Shown one piece after another: positions 42,141 through 53,099 of a DNA stretch of 64,000 bases. The translations under genes were made by a program, and so were the position numbers. Below the pieces are notes generated by a model that did not search any database, was not told the origin of the DNA, and saw only the letters and a list, made by a program, of their open reading frames with translations. Position 1 is the stretch's first letter; each line of letters opens with the position of its first letter. This DNA comes from Peptoniphilus catoniae. Lineage in GTDB: Bacteria > Bacillota > Clostridia > Tissierellales > Peptoniphilaceae. The stretch lies in assembly GCF_901447155.2 (NCBI RefSeq), contig NZ_LR588415.1, positions 44,885 through 108,884 on the forward strand, written 5' to 3'.

Positions 42141-43616
42141 ATGGAAGAAGTTAGAGTTAGATTTGCGCCTAGTCCTACGGGATTTTTGCATATAGGAGGA
42201 CTTAGAACAGCACTTTATAATTATTTGTTTGCCAAGAAAAACGGTGGCAAGTTTATTTTAAGAATAGAGGACACTGACAGAACAAGATACGTTGAGGGGG
42301 CTATAGAAAATCTTATAAGATCCCTTGAATGGGCGGGGATTGATCATGATGAAGGCGTTTTTATAGAAAATGGTAAAATTGTTGAAAAAGGAGATGCAGG
42401 TCCCTACATTCAATCTAAAAGACTGGATATTTATAAAAAGTATGTAGACTATTTAATTGAAAACGGTAAGGCCTATTATTGCTTTTGCTCCAAGGAAAGA
42501 CTTGACAGTTTAAGAGAGGAGCAAAGAATTAAGGGACAGGTACCTAAATACGACGGTTTTTGCCGAGGACTTTCTTTGGAAGAAGCAAAAAAGAGAATCG
42601 CCGATGGTGAAGACTATGTAGTAAGACTAAAGTTGCCTAGAAATGAAGATATAGAGTTTAACGATGCCGTAAGGGGAAGAGTTGTAATAAACAGTGACGA
42701 AATGGATGATCAGGTTTTAATGAAGTCTGACGGATTTCCTACATACCATTTGGCTGTAGTTGTTGATGATCACCTTATGGGAATCACCTATGTAGTAAGG
42801 GGAGAGGAATGGTTGCCTTCAACTCCAAAGCATGTTTACCTCTATCAAGCCTTCGGTTGGCAAGCTCCCACCTTTGTTCATCTGCCTACAGTTTTAAATA
42901 AAGACAGAAAAAAGCTTTCCAAGAGAAATGATGACGTGGCAGTTGAGGACTTTAGAGATAAGGGATATTTACCAGAGGGTTTAGTTAATTATCTTGCTCT
43001 TGTAGGCTGGTCACCAGAAGACGGGAAGGAAATTTTAAGCCTTGATGAAATGGTTGACAAGTTCTCCTTTGACAGAGTTGGAAAAAGCGGAGGAATTTTT
43101 GACAAAGAAAAGCTTGACTGGGTTAATTCTCATTATATTAAAAATTATCCCCTTGAAAAGATTGCCGAGCTCTCTATAAAGCCTATGGTTGAATCAGGCC
43201 TTATGACTGAAGAGGAAATAAGAGGAGATTGGGAAGGTTACCTTTATCTTGTAGGAACTGTAGTGGATAGCCTTAACAATGTTGGCGAAATAGCCGACAA
43301 GGTTTCCTTCTTATTTGGAGATTTAAAAATAGAGGAAGAAGATGCTCTTGCTGAAGTGAGATCTGAAAACATGCCTATATTAATAGATGCCTTTGAAAAT
43401 GAACTAAATCAAATAGATGAAGTTGACGAAGACTTTGCTAAAAAAGTTATGAAAAAAATTCAAAAGGCTACGGGAATAAAGGGCAAGGGTCTTTATATGC
43501 CTGTAAGAGCTGCTATAAGCGGAAATGTTCATGGACCGGAGCTTAGCAACATTATTATGATTCTTGGCAAGGACAGACTTTTAGAAAGACTTAATGCCGC
43601 AAGGAGCTACAGATAA
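42141..43616 (+). CDS. gltX: Glutamyl-tRNA synthetase
   Basis: 491 residues. The class I motifs are PSPTGFLHIGGLRTA near 10-24 (HIGH equivalent HIGG) and KKLSKRNDD near 252-260 (KMSKS equivalent), with the anticodon-binding helical domain in the C-terminal third. It charges tRNA-Glu with glutamate; in organisms without GlnRS it is also the first step to Gln-tRNA. AAGGAGG precedes the ATG. An isochorismatase-family gene follows after 20 bases. Confidence 0.96.
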   Translation: MEEVRVRFAPSPTGFLHIGGLRTALYNYLFAKKNGGKFILRIEDTDRTRYVEGAIENLIRSLEWAGIDHDEGVFIENGKIVEKGDAGPYIQSKRLDIYKKYVDYLIENGKAYYCFCSKERLDSLREEQRIKGQVPKYDGFCRGLSLEEAKKRIADGEDYVVRLKLPRNEDIEFNDAVRGRVVINSDEMDDQVLMKSDGFPTYHLAVVVDDHLMGITYVVRGEEWLPSTPKHVYLYQAFGWQAPTFVHLPTVLNKDRKKLSKRNDDVAVEDFRDKGYLPEGLVNYLALVGWSPEDGKEILSLDEMVDKFSFDRVGKSGGIFDKEKLDWVNSHYIKNYPLEKIAELSIKPMVESGLMTEEEIRGDWEGYLYLVGTVVDSLNNVGEIADKVSFLFGDLKIEEEDALAEVRSENMPILIDAFENELNQIDEVDEDFAKKVMKKIQKATGIKGKGLYMPVRAAISGNVHGPELSNIIMILGKDRLLERLNAARSYR

Positions 43617-43636
43617 AATTTTTAAAGGAGAAGATT

Positions 43637-44353
43637 ATGGACATAGATAAAAGGTTGGACGACTTTACTGAAGATCACTATTATAAACTTAAAGATCTTA
43701 TGTATAGTGAAAAAATGGAGGTTAATCCTAAAAACACAGTTTTAGTTATTATAGATGCACAGAAGATCCACTATAGAGAGTTTATAGAAAAGTCCTATAG
43801 GGATATGGGCTATAACCTTGAGGAAATAAAAGATATAGTTGACAGACAGGTGGAACACGAAGGTGAAACCCTAAAGAAGATAGAAAAGATTTTAAATAAG
43901 TGCAGACAGGTGGGAATAAAACCAATTCACGTAAAAATAGAGTCTCTTTTACCGGGAGCTGAAGATACAGGCAGGCTACATGCATCAGCCGGAATGTACT
44001 ATCCGCCGGGAAGTCTTGCAACTGAATTCTGTAAAGAGGCTGAGCCACTTAAGGGAGAAATAGTTTTAACTAAAACCTGTTCCGGTATTATGGTAGGCAC
44101 CCCTATAGACAGAATTCTTAGGAATTTGTCTATAGAAAATGTTATAGTAACGGGATTTTATACAGATCAATGTGTTTCAACATCTGTAAGGGACTTAGCT
44201 GATGCTGGATATAATGTAACAGTGGTAGAGGATGGAGTAAATGCCATGTCCAAGAGAAGACATATTCATGCAATGGAACCTTTAAGGTACTTGTATGCCA
44301 ATTGTGAAGATACAAAAAGTCTTTTAGAAAGACTTGATGCTATAAATAAATAA
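43637..44353 (+). CDS. Isochorismatase-family cysteine hydrolase
   Basis: 238 residues with the triad of the family: Asp40 (LVIIDAQ), Lys146 (LTKTCSG) and nucleophile Cys179 (FYTDQCVSTSVRDLADAGY). Members hydrolyse amides (nicotinamide, ureidoacrylate, carbamoyl compounds) or isochorismate; the substrate is not identifiable here. An N-terminal extension of about 30 residues precedes the core. It is downstream of gltX in the same orientation and ends at a terminator. Confidence 0.88.
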   Translation: MDIDKRLDDFTEDHYYKLKDLMYSEKMEVNPKNTVLVIIDAQKIHYREFIEKSYRDMGYNLEEIKDIVDRQVEHEGETLKKIEKILNKCRQVGIKPIHVKIESLLPGAEDTGRLHASAGMYYPPGSLATEFCKEAEPLKGEIVLTKTCSGIMVGTPIDRILRNLSIENVIVTGFYTDQCVSTSVRDLADAGYNVTVVEDGVNAMSKRRHIHAMEPLRYLYANCEDTKSLLERLDAINK

Positions 44354-44368
44354 GTTCTGCAAAAAATA

Positions 44369-44413
44369 AGCGGTTTGCCTAGTGAAAGAATCAGAAGCAA
44401 ATCGCTGTTTTTT
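44369..44413 (+). terminator. Terminator after the isochorismatase-family gene
   Basis: 10-bp stem AGCGGTTTGC/GCAAATCGCT (44369-44378 with 44397-44406, one G-U pair), then GT6. Confidence 0.85.
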
Positions 44414-44444
44414 ATTGATGCTTATAAAGCTTTATTAAAGGCAA

Positions 44445-45020
44445 CTAGGACCTAAAGATTATTTTACCTTCATCTATAGTGTCTACAATGGCAAGGGACA
44501 AAAGATCATAGCCTTTTTCTCTTAAACTGTCGCCGCCTTTTTGAAAGCCCTTTTCTACTGCTACTGATAAACCCTTAATTTCGGCACAGGCTTGATTAGA
44601 TATATCAATAAGCCCTTCCATAGCAAGTCCTGTTGCTAAAAAGTCATCTATAATAAGGAGCCTATCCCCTTGTGAAAGATATTTTTTTGAAACAGTTACT
44701 GAATAGGTTTTATCATATGTATAGGATTTGACCTGTGATGAGAAAACATCCCCTTCAATATTTTTGGACTTGGATTTTTTGGCGAAGACCACAGGGATAT
44801 TGTCCATATGATAAGCTGTTAAAATAGCCAGGGCTATACCTGAAGCTTCAATAGTCAAGATTTTATTAATCCCTCTGCCTGAAAAATACCTTGAAATTTC
44901 TTCGGCGAGTTTGTTTAAAAAGTCCGTTTCTAAACGATGATTTAAAAAGGAATCTACCTTAATTATATTATCTTCTAAAATTTTTCCGTCATTTAAAATT
45001 TTTTCTTCTAAGAGTTTCAT
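44445..45020 (-). CDS. xpt: Xanthine phosphoribosyltransferase
   Basis: 191 residues, close to the B. subtilis Xpt length. The PRPP-binding motif is LLIIDDFLATGLAMEGL (near 125-141), with an N-terminal MKLLEEKILNDGKIL typical of Xpt. It converts xanthine and PRPP to XMP for purine salvage. ATG 45020 has GAGGTG upstream; an ATG four codons earlier has not. Its leader is only about 10 bases, so the purine riboswitch often found before xpt is absent. Confidence 0.93.
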   Translation of the reverse strand: MKLLEEKILNDGKILEDNIIKVDSFLNHRLETDFLNKLAEEISRYFSGRGINKILTIEASGIALAILTAYHMDNIPVVFAKKSKSKNIEGDVFSSQVKSYTYDKTYSVTVSKKYLSQGDRLLIIDDFLATGLAMEGLIDISNQACAEIKGLSVAVEKGFQKGGDSLREKGYDLLSLAIVDTIDEGKIIFRS

Positions 45021-45030
45021 TGCACACCTC

Positions 45031-45061
45031 ATGACAATTATATCAAATAGGGTAGTATAAT
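45031..45061. promoter_or_regulatory. Overlapping divergent promoters of xpt and the nitroreductase gene
   Basis: On the minus strand TGATATAAT (45045-45037) is an extended -10 for xpt. On the + strand TATAAT (45056-45061) with TGACAA (45032-45037) serves the nitroreductase gene. The two -10 boxes are 13 bases apart, so the promoters should interfere with each other. Confidence 0.55.
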
Positions 45062-45102
45062 ATATAGTAATAAGAAAATTATAAAGTAATAAGGAGGAAA
45101 AA

Positions 45103-45612
45103 ATGTTTTACGAATTAGCTAAAAGGAGAAGATCCTACAGGAAGTTTTCCAATGAAGAGATAGATGAAGACAAGCTTAAGAAAATTTTGGCCTCAGGGCT
45201 TTTAGCACCTACAGGCGCCAACTCAAAGAAAATTGAATTTGTGGTTTTAAAAAATCAAAAGGATATAGAAGTAGCATCTGAACTAAAACCTATGGGATCC
45301 GCTTTTTTAAAGGAAGCCAAGGTTGCTATTATAGTTTGTTGCGACAAGTCCGCTCCTACTTACAGACAAGATGCTTCCATAGCGGCAGCTTATCTTCAAC
45401 TTGCAGTAGAGGATGAAGGCTTGGGATCCTGCTGGGCAAATGTTATAGGGGCAAGATACAATGACACAAAGACTTCTGAGGACTACCTAAAGGATAAATT
45501 TTTCATACCTGAAAGCTTTCATATAGAGTGTGTTATAGGACTGGGAGGAAAGATTAAAGAGGCTGATGAAAAAGCTCCGGACTTTTCAAAAATTCACTAT
45601 AACAGGTTCTAA
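45103..45612 (+). CDS. Nitroreductase-family FMN oxidoreductase
   Basis: 169 residues, a short single-domain nitroreductase. The FMN-phosphate-binding RRSYRKFSNEEID is near 8-20, the substrate/FMN region LAPTGANSKKIEFVV near 31-45, and GSCWANVIGARYND near 106. It should reduce nitro- or quinone-type compounds with NAD(P)H; the physiological substrate is unknown. AAGGAGG precedes the ATG. It is a single gene with its own terminator, divergent from xpt. Confidence 0.9.
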   Translation: MFYELAKRRRSYRKFSNEEIDEDKLKKILASGLLAPTGANSKKIEFVVLKNQKDIEVASELKPMGSAFLKEAKVAIIVCCDKSAPTYRQDASIAAAYLQLAVEDEGLGSCWANVIGARYNDTKTSEDYLKDKFFIPESFHIECVIGLGGKIKEADEKAPDFSKIHYNRF

Positions 45613-45617
45613 AATTT

Positions 45618-45650
45618 CGCCTTTAAGCCCTGTGCTTAAGGGTGATTTTT
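45618..45650 (+). terminator. Terminator after the nitroreductase gene
   Basis: 11-bp stem (45618-45628 with 45634-45644, two G-U pairs), CCTGT loop, ATTTTTATT tail. The cggR promoter starts immediately after. Confidence 0.8.
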
Positions 45651-45651
45651 A

Positions 45652-45745
45652 TTGACAAAGGCAGGGACTATGGTATATTTATTATAGTATTTTGAAGAAT
45701 TATTTTTTTCTAATTGGTGGGACAAAAGTTATATGAATGGGATGG
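45652..45745 (+). promoter_or_regulatory. Promoter and candidate CggR operator of the glycolysis operon
   Basis: TTGACA (45652-45657), a 16-base spacer and TGGTATATT (45671-45679) form a strong promoter. Downstream, GGGAC at 45719-45723 and GGGAT at 45739-45743, 20 bases apart, resemble the direct half-sites of the CggR operator in B. subtilis, where binding blocks the polymerase. The promoter part is clear; the operator is inference. Confidence 0.6.
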
Positions 45746-45765
45746 ATAGAAAATGAGGGATAGAT

Positions 45766-46791
45766 ATGAATGCTGAACTTATTAGCACTTTTGTACCTGA
45801 ATTTAGGGACATTTTCATTAGAAGATATGAAATATTGGAGTTTTTAAATAGAGAGGGGATTGTTGGCAGAAGAACTCTTTCAAGTAAACTTAATATTCCT
45901 GAAAGAATTATTAGAGAAGAGATTGCAAAGCTGACAGAAATGGATTGTGTGTCAGTGGATTCATCAGGGATAACTATAAAAAAAGAAGGTAGGATAAATT
46001 TAAAAAGATTCTATGAAGTATATAGGGACCTAAACAATCTTACTGAACTGGGAAATAGAATAGCATCTATTTTGGGAATAGCTGAAACTATAGTTGTAAA
46101 GGGGGATTCATCAAGTGATGATTATGCCTTTATAAATTTAGGATCAGCCACAGCAAGACTTATTAATTTAAGCATTTGCGATGGAGATTATATGGGAATT
46201 ACCGGAGGCAAAACTCTAAGAGCTATAGCCGATAGGTTAAGTGAAAATAAAAGGGATCTTGATCTTACTATTATTCCTGCCAGGGGATCTTTAGGTAAAG
46301 TTGCAGATTATCAATCCAACTCCATAGCTGCCACTATGGCAACAAAGCTTCATTGCAACTATAAGGTCTTGCCTGTTCCTGATGCTGTTTCTAAAGAAGC
46401 TTTAAATATGCTTCTTGAAAATGAAGAGGTTAGCGAAACCTACAATATGCTTAAGAATCTTGACCTTTTTATTTTCGGCATAGGTAGGGCTGATGAAATG
46501 CTTCAACGTAAGGGAATAGATGAAGCTACAAAAAAAGAAATTTTAGATAAGGGTGCCGTATCTGAAGTAATAGGCCACTATTTCGACATTAAGGGCAAAG
46601 AGATTTACGAGGCTAAAAGCATAGGTATATCCCTGAAGGATTTTTTGAAAATTCCCAGAGTTTTCGCTGTAGCCGGAGGGGCTGAAAAGGCTGAGGCTAT
46701 AATATCCATTTCTAATTTGAGAAGTGACATGGTTTTAGTAATAGATGAAAGTGCGGCAAAGGAAATTATTAAATTAGGAGGTAAAAGATGA
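45766..46791 (+). CDS. cggR: Central glycolytic genes regulator, SorC/DeoR-type
   Basis: 341 residues. An N-terminal winged helix (about 18-70, with GRRTLSSKLNIPERIIREEIAKL) is followed by the sugar-phosphate-binding domain (about 85-341, with GGKTLRAIADRL and DLFIFGIGRADEM). CggR represses the gapA operon and is released by fructose-1,6-bisphosphate. Its stop overlaps the gapA start (ATGA), the usual arrangement, so it also controls its own synthesis. Confidence 0.95.
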   Translation: MNAELISTFVPEFRDIFIRRYEILEFLNREGIVGRRTLSSKLNIPERIIREEIAKLTEMDCVSVDSSGITIKKEGRINLKRFYEVYRDLNNLTELGNRIASILGIAETIVVKGDSSSDDYAFINLGSATARLINLSICDGDYMGITGGKTLRAIADRLSENKRDLDLTIIPARGSLGKVADYQSNSIAATMATKLHCNYKVLPVPDAVSKEALNMLLENEEVSETYNMLKNLDLFIFGIGRADEMLQRKGIDEATKKEILDKGAVSEVIGHYFDIKGKEIYEAKSIGISLKDFLKIPRVFAVAGGAEKAEAIISISNLRSDMVLVIDESAAKEIIKLGGKR

Positions 46792-47804
46792 CAGTTAAGG
46801 TAGCAATTAACGGTTTTGGAAGAATAGGAAGAGATGTTTTAAGAATATGGGCTCTAAGTGAGAACCCGGGTTTTGAAATAACTCATGTAACGGCAAGAAG
46901 ATTAAGTGACACTATGAAGGATAGAATAAATCTTTTTAAGTATGACACTATATACAGAAAATTCCCGGGAGAAATTGAAGTTCTTGATGACGGTTTTAAA
47001 GTAAATGGTAAAAAGGTTACCTTTTTAGAAAGTAAAAAACCTGAGGAAATGAACTGGAAAGAATTAGGAGTAGATGTAGTAATAGAATCTTCAGGTGCTT
47101 TCAGATCCAAGGAACAATGTCAAGGACACCTTGATGCAGGGGCTAAGAAGGTTATTATTACAGCGCCCGGCAAAGGGGTCGACCACACTTTTGTAATTGG
47201 TGTTAATGATAAGGAATATGATCCTAAGAACCACAACATTATATCTTCAGCTTCCTGTACAACAAACTGTCTTGCGCCTTTAACTAAGGTAATTTTAGAC
47301 AACTTCGGCATTAAAAGAGGGCTAATGACTACTATCCATGCCTATACCAACGACCAAAACATCCACGACTCAGTTCACAAGGATCCCAGACGTGCCAGAG
47401 CAGCAGCTGAAAATATAGTTCCTACAACTACCGGAGCAGCTAAGGCTGTATCTTTGGTAATCCCTGAAGTTGAAGGAATATTAACAGGTATGGCTGTAAG
47501 AGTTCCCGTAGCTACAGGATCTCTTGTAGATGTTACCTATGAAGTTGAAAAGGAAGTTACAGTTGAAGAAATTAATGCAGCTTTAAAGAAAGCCGCTGAC
47601 AATGAATTAAAGGGAGTTCTTGAATATACTGAAGATCCTATTGTGTCTTCGGATATTATTCAAAACGAACATTCTTGTATTTTTGATGCTTCTTTAACTC
47701 TTATAAAAGATAAAATGGTTAAGTGTATAGCTTGGTATGATAATGAATGGGGTTATTCAGAAAGGGTTATAGACCTTACAAGCCTTGTAGCACAAAAACT
47801 TTAA
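46788..47804 (+). CDS. gapA: Glyceraldehyde-3-phosphate dehydrogenase
   Basis: 338 residues: NAD-binding INGFGRIGRDVLRIW at the start, catalytic Cys157 in SASCTTNCLAP, and the phosphate-binding ATTGAAKAVSLVIPE region. It oxidises glyceraldehyde-3-phosphate to 1,3-bisphosphoglycerate with NAD and phosphate. It is coupled to cggR by a 4-base overlap. A hairpin at 47811 separates it from pgk and may set the relative mRNA level. Confidence 0.97.
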   Translation: MTVKVAINGFGRIGRDVLRIWALSENPGFEITHVTARRLSDTMKDRINLFKYDTIYRKFPGEIEVLDDGFKVNGKKVTFLESKKPEEMNWKELGVDVVIESSGAFRSKEQCQGHLDAGAKKVIITAPGKGVDHTFVIGVNDKEYDPKNHNIISSASCTTNCLAPLTKVILDNFGIKRGLMTTIHAYTNDQNIHDSVHKDPRRARAAAENIVPTTTGAAKAVSLVIPEVEGILTGMAVRVPVATGSLVDVTYEVEKEVTVEEINAALKKAADNELKGVLEYTEDPIVSSDIIQNEHSCIFDASLTLIKDKMVKCIAWYDNEWGYSERVIDLTSLVAQKL

Positions 47805-47810
47805 AAATTG

Positions 47811-47832
47811 GCGAGAACCTTAGGGTTTTCGC
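47811..47832 (+). other. Hairpin between gapA and pgk
   Basis: GCGAGAACC (47811-47819) pairs with GGTTTTCGC (47824-47832) with one G-U, loop TTAG, followed by TTATTTATT. It could be a partial terminator or an RNA processing and stabilising structure. Confidence 0.55.
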
Positions 47833-47876
47833 TTATTTATTGCAAATTTAAAATAGTTTAGGATTATGGAGGAAGT

Positions 47877-49067
47877 ATGAAAAAAACTTTAAAGGATTTT
47901 GATTTTAAAGATAAAAAAGTTTTGCTAAGATCAGACTTAAATGTTCCTATAAAGGACGGAAAGATAACTGATGACACCCGTATAGTAAAGAGCCTGCCTA
48001 CTATGAATTATATTTTAGATCAAGGGGGATCTCTTATTGTTATAAGTCACTTAGGAAGACCAAAGGGCAGCTACAAAAAAGATCTTAGCCTTAAGCCTGT
48101 TGCCCATAGAATGTCAGAGCTTTTAAATAGAGAGGTTAAGTTCATAGAAGATAAGGATGTAATTAATGAAAGGGTAAAGGGTGAGCTTAAAAATTTAAGG
48201 CCCGGAGAAATAGCCCTACTTGAAAATACCAGATTTAGACCTGAAGAAACTGAAAATGAAAAATCCTTTGCTAAGGACCTAAGTGAAGAGGCGGATATTT
48301 ATATAAATGATGCCTTCGGCACCAGCCACAGAGCCCATGCTTCAAATGTGGGAGTATCGGAATTTTTACCTTCAGCCATGGGGCTTTTAGTTGAAAAGGA
48401 AGTAAAGTATCTTTCAGACAGTATTGAAAATCCAAAAAGACCCTTTGTAGTAATCCTTGGAGGAGCAAAGGTTTCAGACAAAATAGGAGTAATTGAAAAT
48501 CTTATTAACAAGGTAGATAAAATACTTATAGTAGGAGCCATGGCTTTTACCTTTATTAAGGCAGAGGGTTATGAAGTGGGAAAATCTCTTGTTGAGGAAG
48601 ATAAACTTGATGTAGCCCTTAATCTTTTAAAAAAGGCTAAAGAAAAGGGAGTAAAATTGGTACTGCCTGTAGACGTTCTTGCTGTTTCTGAAATTAAAGA
48701 GGGACAAAAGGGACAGATGGAAGACATAAAACATATAGGTTCAGACTTAATAGGAGTGGATATAGGAGAAAAATCCATTGAAAATATTAAAAAAGAACTT
48801 GAGGGAGCAAAAATGGTAATTTGGAACGGACCTGCAGGAGTTTTTGAAATAGATGAGTTTGCAAGGGGAACCTTTGAAATAGCAAAGACCTTGGCAAGCT
48901 TAGACGGAGCTTTAACTATAATAGGTGGAGGAGATTCCGCTTCTGCAGCTGAAAAATCCGGATATGGAGACAAGATTTCCCATATATCAACAGGTGGAGG
49001 AGCCAGCCTTGAAATGATAGAGGGCAAGGAGCTTCCGGGAATAAAATGCATTGAGGAGAGAAAATGA
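47877..49067 (+). CDS. pgk: Phosphoglycerate kinase
   Basis: 396 residues, normal length. The 3-phosphoglycerate site (LLRSDLNVPI, VISHLGRPKG) is in the N-domain and the nucleotide site (GPAGVFEIDEFARGT, TIIGGGDSASAAEK, HISTGGGASLEMIEGKELPG) in the C-domain. It makes ATP from 1,3-bisphosphoglycerate. TATGGAGGAAGT precedes the ATG. The stop overlaps the tpiA start by 4 bases. Confidence 0.97.
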   Translation: MKKTLKDFDFKDKKVLLRSDLNVPIKDGKITDDTRIVKSLPTMNYILDQGGSLIVISHLGRPKGSYKKDLSLKPVAHRMSELLNREVKFIEDKDVINERVKGELKNLRPGEIALLENTRFRPEETENEKSFAKDLSEEADIYINDAFGTSHRAHASNVGVSEFLPSAMGLLVEKEVKYLSDSIENPKRPFVVILGGAKVSDKIGVIENLINKVDKILIVGAMAFTFIKAEGYEVGKSLVEEDKLDVALNLLKKAKEKGVKLVLPVDVLAVSEIKEGQKGQMEDIKHIGSDLIGVDIGEKSIENIKKELEGAKMVIWNGPAGVFEIDEFARGTFEIAKTLASLDGALTIIGGGDSASAAEKSGYGDKISHISTGGGASLEMIEGKELPGIKCIEERK

Positions 49068-49813
49068 GAAAAAAGATTATAGCGGGAAATTGGAAAATGA
49101 ATATAAATCATCTTGAGGCTGAAAAGCTTTTAGAGGATTTAGTTAAATGTGATATTAAAGATAATCATGAGGTTATTGTATTTCCACCATTTACTTCTAT
49201 TCCTGCAGCTCTTAAAGTCGCATTAAATAGTGAAATAAGAGTAGGGGCACAAAATATATCCCAATATGAAAATGGAGCCTATACAGGAGAAATATCCTCA
49301 GATATGCTTTTGACTTTAGGTGTAAAGGATGTAATAGTAGGCCACTCTGAAAGAAGAGAAATCTTTAAGGAAGATAATGAAATTGTAAGAGATAAGGCGA
49401 AGAAGGCTTTAGAGGATGGATTCCATGTAATTTTATGTCTTGGGGAAAATCAAGAAATAAGAGATAGAAGTAAAGAAGAGGATTTTGTTAAGAATCAGCT
49501 TATAAATTCCTTAAAAAATATAGACATTAGGGGCAAAAATATTATCCTTGCCTATGAACCTATTTGGGCTATAGGAACAGGCAAAACCTGTAGTGGGGAA
49601 GATGCTGAAAAAATGTGCTTCTTTATTAGAAAAACTATTAAAGAGCTTTACGGTGAAGATGAAGCATCCTTAATTAGAATTCTTTATGGAGGATCCGTTA
49701 AAGCTGAAAATATTTCAGACCTTATGGCAAGAGATAACATAGATGGAGTTTTAGTAGGAGGAGCTTCTCTTAAAAGCGAAAGCTTCAAAAAACTTATAAA
49801 TTACGAGGTATAA
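49064..49813 (+). CDS. tpiA: Triosephosphate isomerase
   Basis: 249 residues with N-terminal IIAGNWKMN (Asn and Lys of the active site), catalytic His in VGHSERREIF, catalytic Glu in LAYEPIWAIGTGKT, and the phosphate loop YGGSVKAEN and GVLVGGASL. It interconverts dihydroxyacetone phosphate and glyceraldehyde-3-phosphate. It overlaps pgk by 4 bases, and gpmI starts 2 bases after its stop. Confidence 0.97.
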   Translation: MRKKIIAGNWKMNINHLEAEKLLEDLVKCDIKDNHEVIVFPPFTSIPAALKVALNSEIRVGAQNISQYENGAYTGEISSDMLLTLGVKDVIVGHSERREIFKEDNEIVRDKAKKALEDGFHVILCLGENQEIRDRSKEEDFVKNQLINSLKNIDIRGKNIILAYEPIWAIGTGKTCSGEDAEKMCFFIRKTIKELYGEDEASLIRILYGGSVKAENISDLMARDNIDGVLVGGASLKSESFKKLINYEV

Positions 49814-49814
49814 T

Positions 49815-51338
49815 ATGAAACCGGTAATGTTAATAATATTAGACGGATTCGGCTTAGGCAAAGACTATGAAGGCAATGCCGTTAAGCTGGCAAAAAAAGA
49901 AACTATAGATAGACTTTACAAAACCTGTCCCTATTCACAACTTTTAACATCTGGAGAGGCTGTGGGGCTTCCTGAGGGACAAATGGGAAATTCCGAGGTA
50001 GGTCACTTAAATATAGGTTCAGGTAGAGTTGTTTACCAAGATTTAAGTAGAATATCAAACTCTATAAAAAATGGAAGTTTTTTTGAAAATAAAGTTTTAA
50101 AGGACACTATGAAAAACGCCCTGGATAAAAAGTCAGCTCTACATCTAATGGGCCTTCTATCAAAGGGCGGAGTTCACTCTCACATGGATCATCTTGTAGC
50201 CTTAGTTAAAATGGCAAAAAAGGAAGGACTTAAGGATGTATATATCCATGGAATTCTTGACGGAAGGGACGTGGCCCCTGACAGCGGTCTTAATGATATA
50301 AAGGAGTTTGAAGAAAAATTAGCTGACATAGGCATTGGAAAAATTGTTACTCTTTCAGGAAGATATTATGCCATGGACAGGGACAAACGCTGGGATAGGA
50401 CAAAACTCTATTATGACGATGTTACTGAATCAAAAGGAGAGTCCTATGAAAGTGCCGAGGATCTTATTATAGCAAACTATGAAAGAAAAATTTTTGATGA
50501 GTTTGTAGTTCCCGGATATATAAAAGAAGATGGTAAGGAACCTGTAAGAATTAAGGAAGATGACAGTCTTATTTTCTTTAACTTCAGACCCGACAGAGCA
50601 AGACAAATAGTAAGGGCCTTTCAGGATGAAAACTTTGAAGGCTTTAAAAGAGATAGGATTAGGGTCTATATGACTACCCTAACAGAATATGATACTACCA
50701 TTCCCCATACTCACATAGCATTTGAAGAGATAAGACCTGAGAAAACTCTTGGAGAAATTCTTGCAAGGGAGGGCAAAAGACAACTTAGAATAGCGGAAAC
50801 AGAGAAATATGCCCATGTAACCTTTTTCTTTAACGGAGGCAGGGAAACTCCTTATAAGGGAGAGGATAGAGTTCTTGTTCCATCACCTAAGGTTGCAACT
50901 TATGATCTTAAACCTGAAATGAGCGCCTATGAGGTAACTGATGAGCTTATAAAAAAACTTGATGAAAGGGTTTACGATTGTATAATCCTAAACTTTGCCA
51001 ATACTGATATGGTGGGACACACAGGTTCTCTTGAGGCGGCTGTAAAGGCAGTCGAAGCTGTAGATAAATGCCTTAATAGAATTTTAAATAAGCTTGATCA
51101 AGTAGGTGGGGGAGCTATAATTACGGCAGACCATGGTAATTGCGAAGAGATGATAGCAGAAGACGGAAGTCCTGTAACAAGTCATACCACCAACCCTGTT
51201 CCGGTATTTTTATACGGAGGGAAAGGTTATAAAATTTCCCAAGGTGCCCTATGTGATATAGCACCTACTATTTTAGAATTGTTGGCTATAGAAAAGCCTG
51301 TAGAAATGACGGGCAAATCATTGTTAATAAAGGAGTAG
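49815..51338 (+). CDS. gpmI: Phosphoglycerate mutase, cofactor-independent
   Basis: 507 residues. Two-metal alkaline-phosphatase-type active site: LIILDGFGLG, the phosphoserine loop MGNSEVGHLNIG, FNFRPDRARQI, and C-terminal ITADHGNCEEM and SHTTNPVPVFL. It interconverts 3- and 2-phosphoglycerate using manganese. It sits 2 bases after tpiA and 4 before eno, so the glycolytic steps are tightly coupled. Confidence 0.97.
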   Translation: MKPVMLIILDGFGLGKDYEGNAVKLAKKETIDRLYKTCPYSQLLTSGEAVGLPEGQMGNSEVGHLNIGSGRVVYQDLSRISNSIKNGSFFENKVLKDTMKNALDKKSALHLMGLLSKGGVHSHMDHLVALVKMAKKEGLKDVYIHGILDGRDVAPDSGLNDIKEFEEKLADIGIGKIVTLSGRYYAMDRDKRWDRTKLYYDDVTESKGESYESAEDLIIANYERKIFDEFVVPGYIKEDGKEPVRIKEDDSLIFFNFRPDRARQIVRAFQDENFEGFKRDRIRVYMTTLTEYDTTIPHTHIAFEEIRPEKTLGEILAREGKRQLRIAETEKYAHVTFFFNGGRETPYKGEDRVLVPSPKVATYDLKPEMSAYEVTDELIKKLDERVYDCIILNFANTDMVGHTGSLEAAVKAVEAVDKCLNRILNKLDQVGGGAIITADHGNCEEMIAEDGSPVTSHTTNPVPVFLYGGKGYKISQGALCDIAPTILELLAIEKPVEMTGKSLLIKE

Positions 51339-53008
<1,670 letters not shown>

Positions 53009-53099
53009 AAAATTTAAGGAATAAAGGATTTAGATAATGTTAAGGTCATGGTATTTAATCTTTTCTTAAAGTCTTATAAAAATATAATTGAGGTAAACA

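Noticed and set aside
44369-44406. TTTGC-rich inverted repeat, similar to the dyads at 12222-12284
   Set aside because: It is a terminator stem followed by T6, not placed near any sigma-54 promoter. The same holds for the repeat at 8618-8655.
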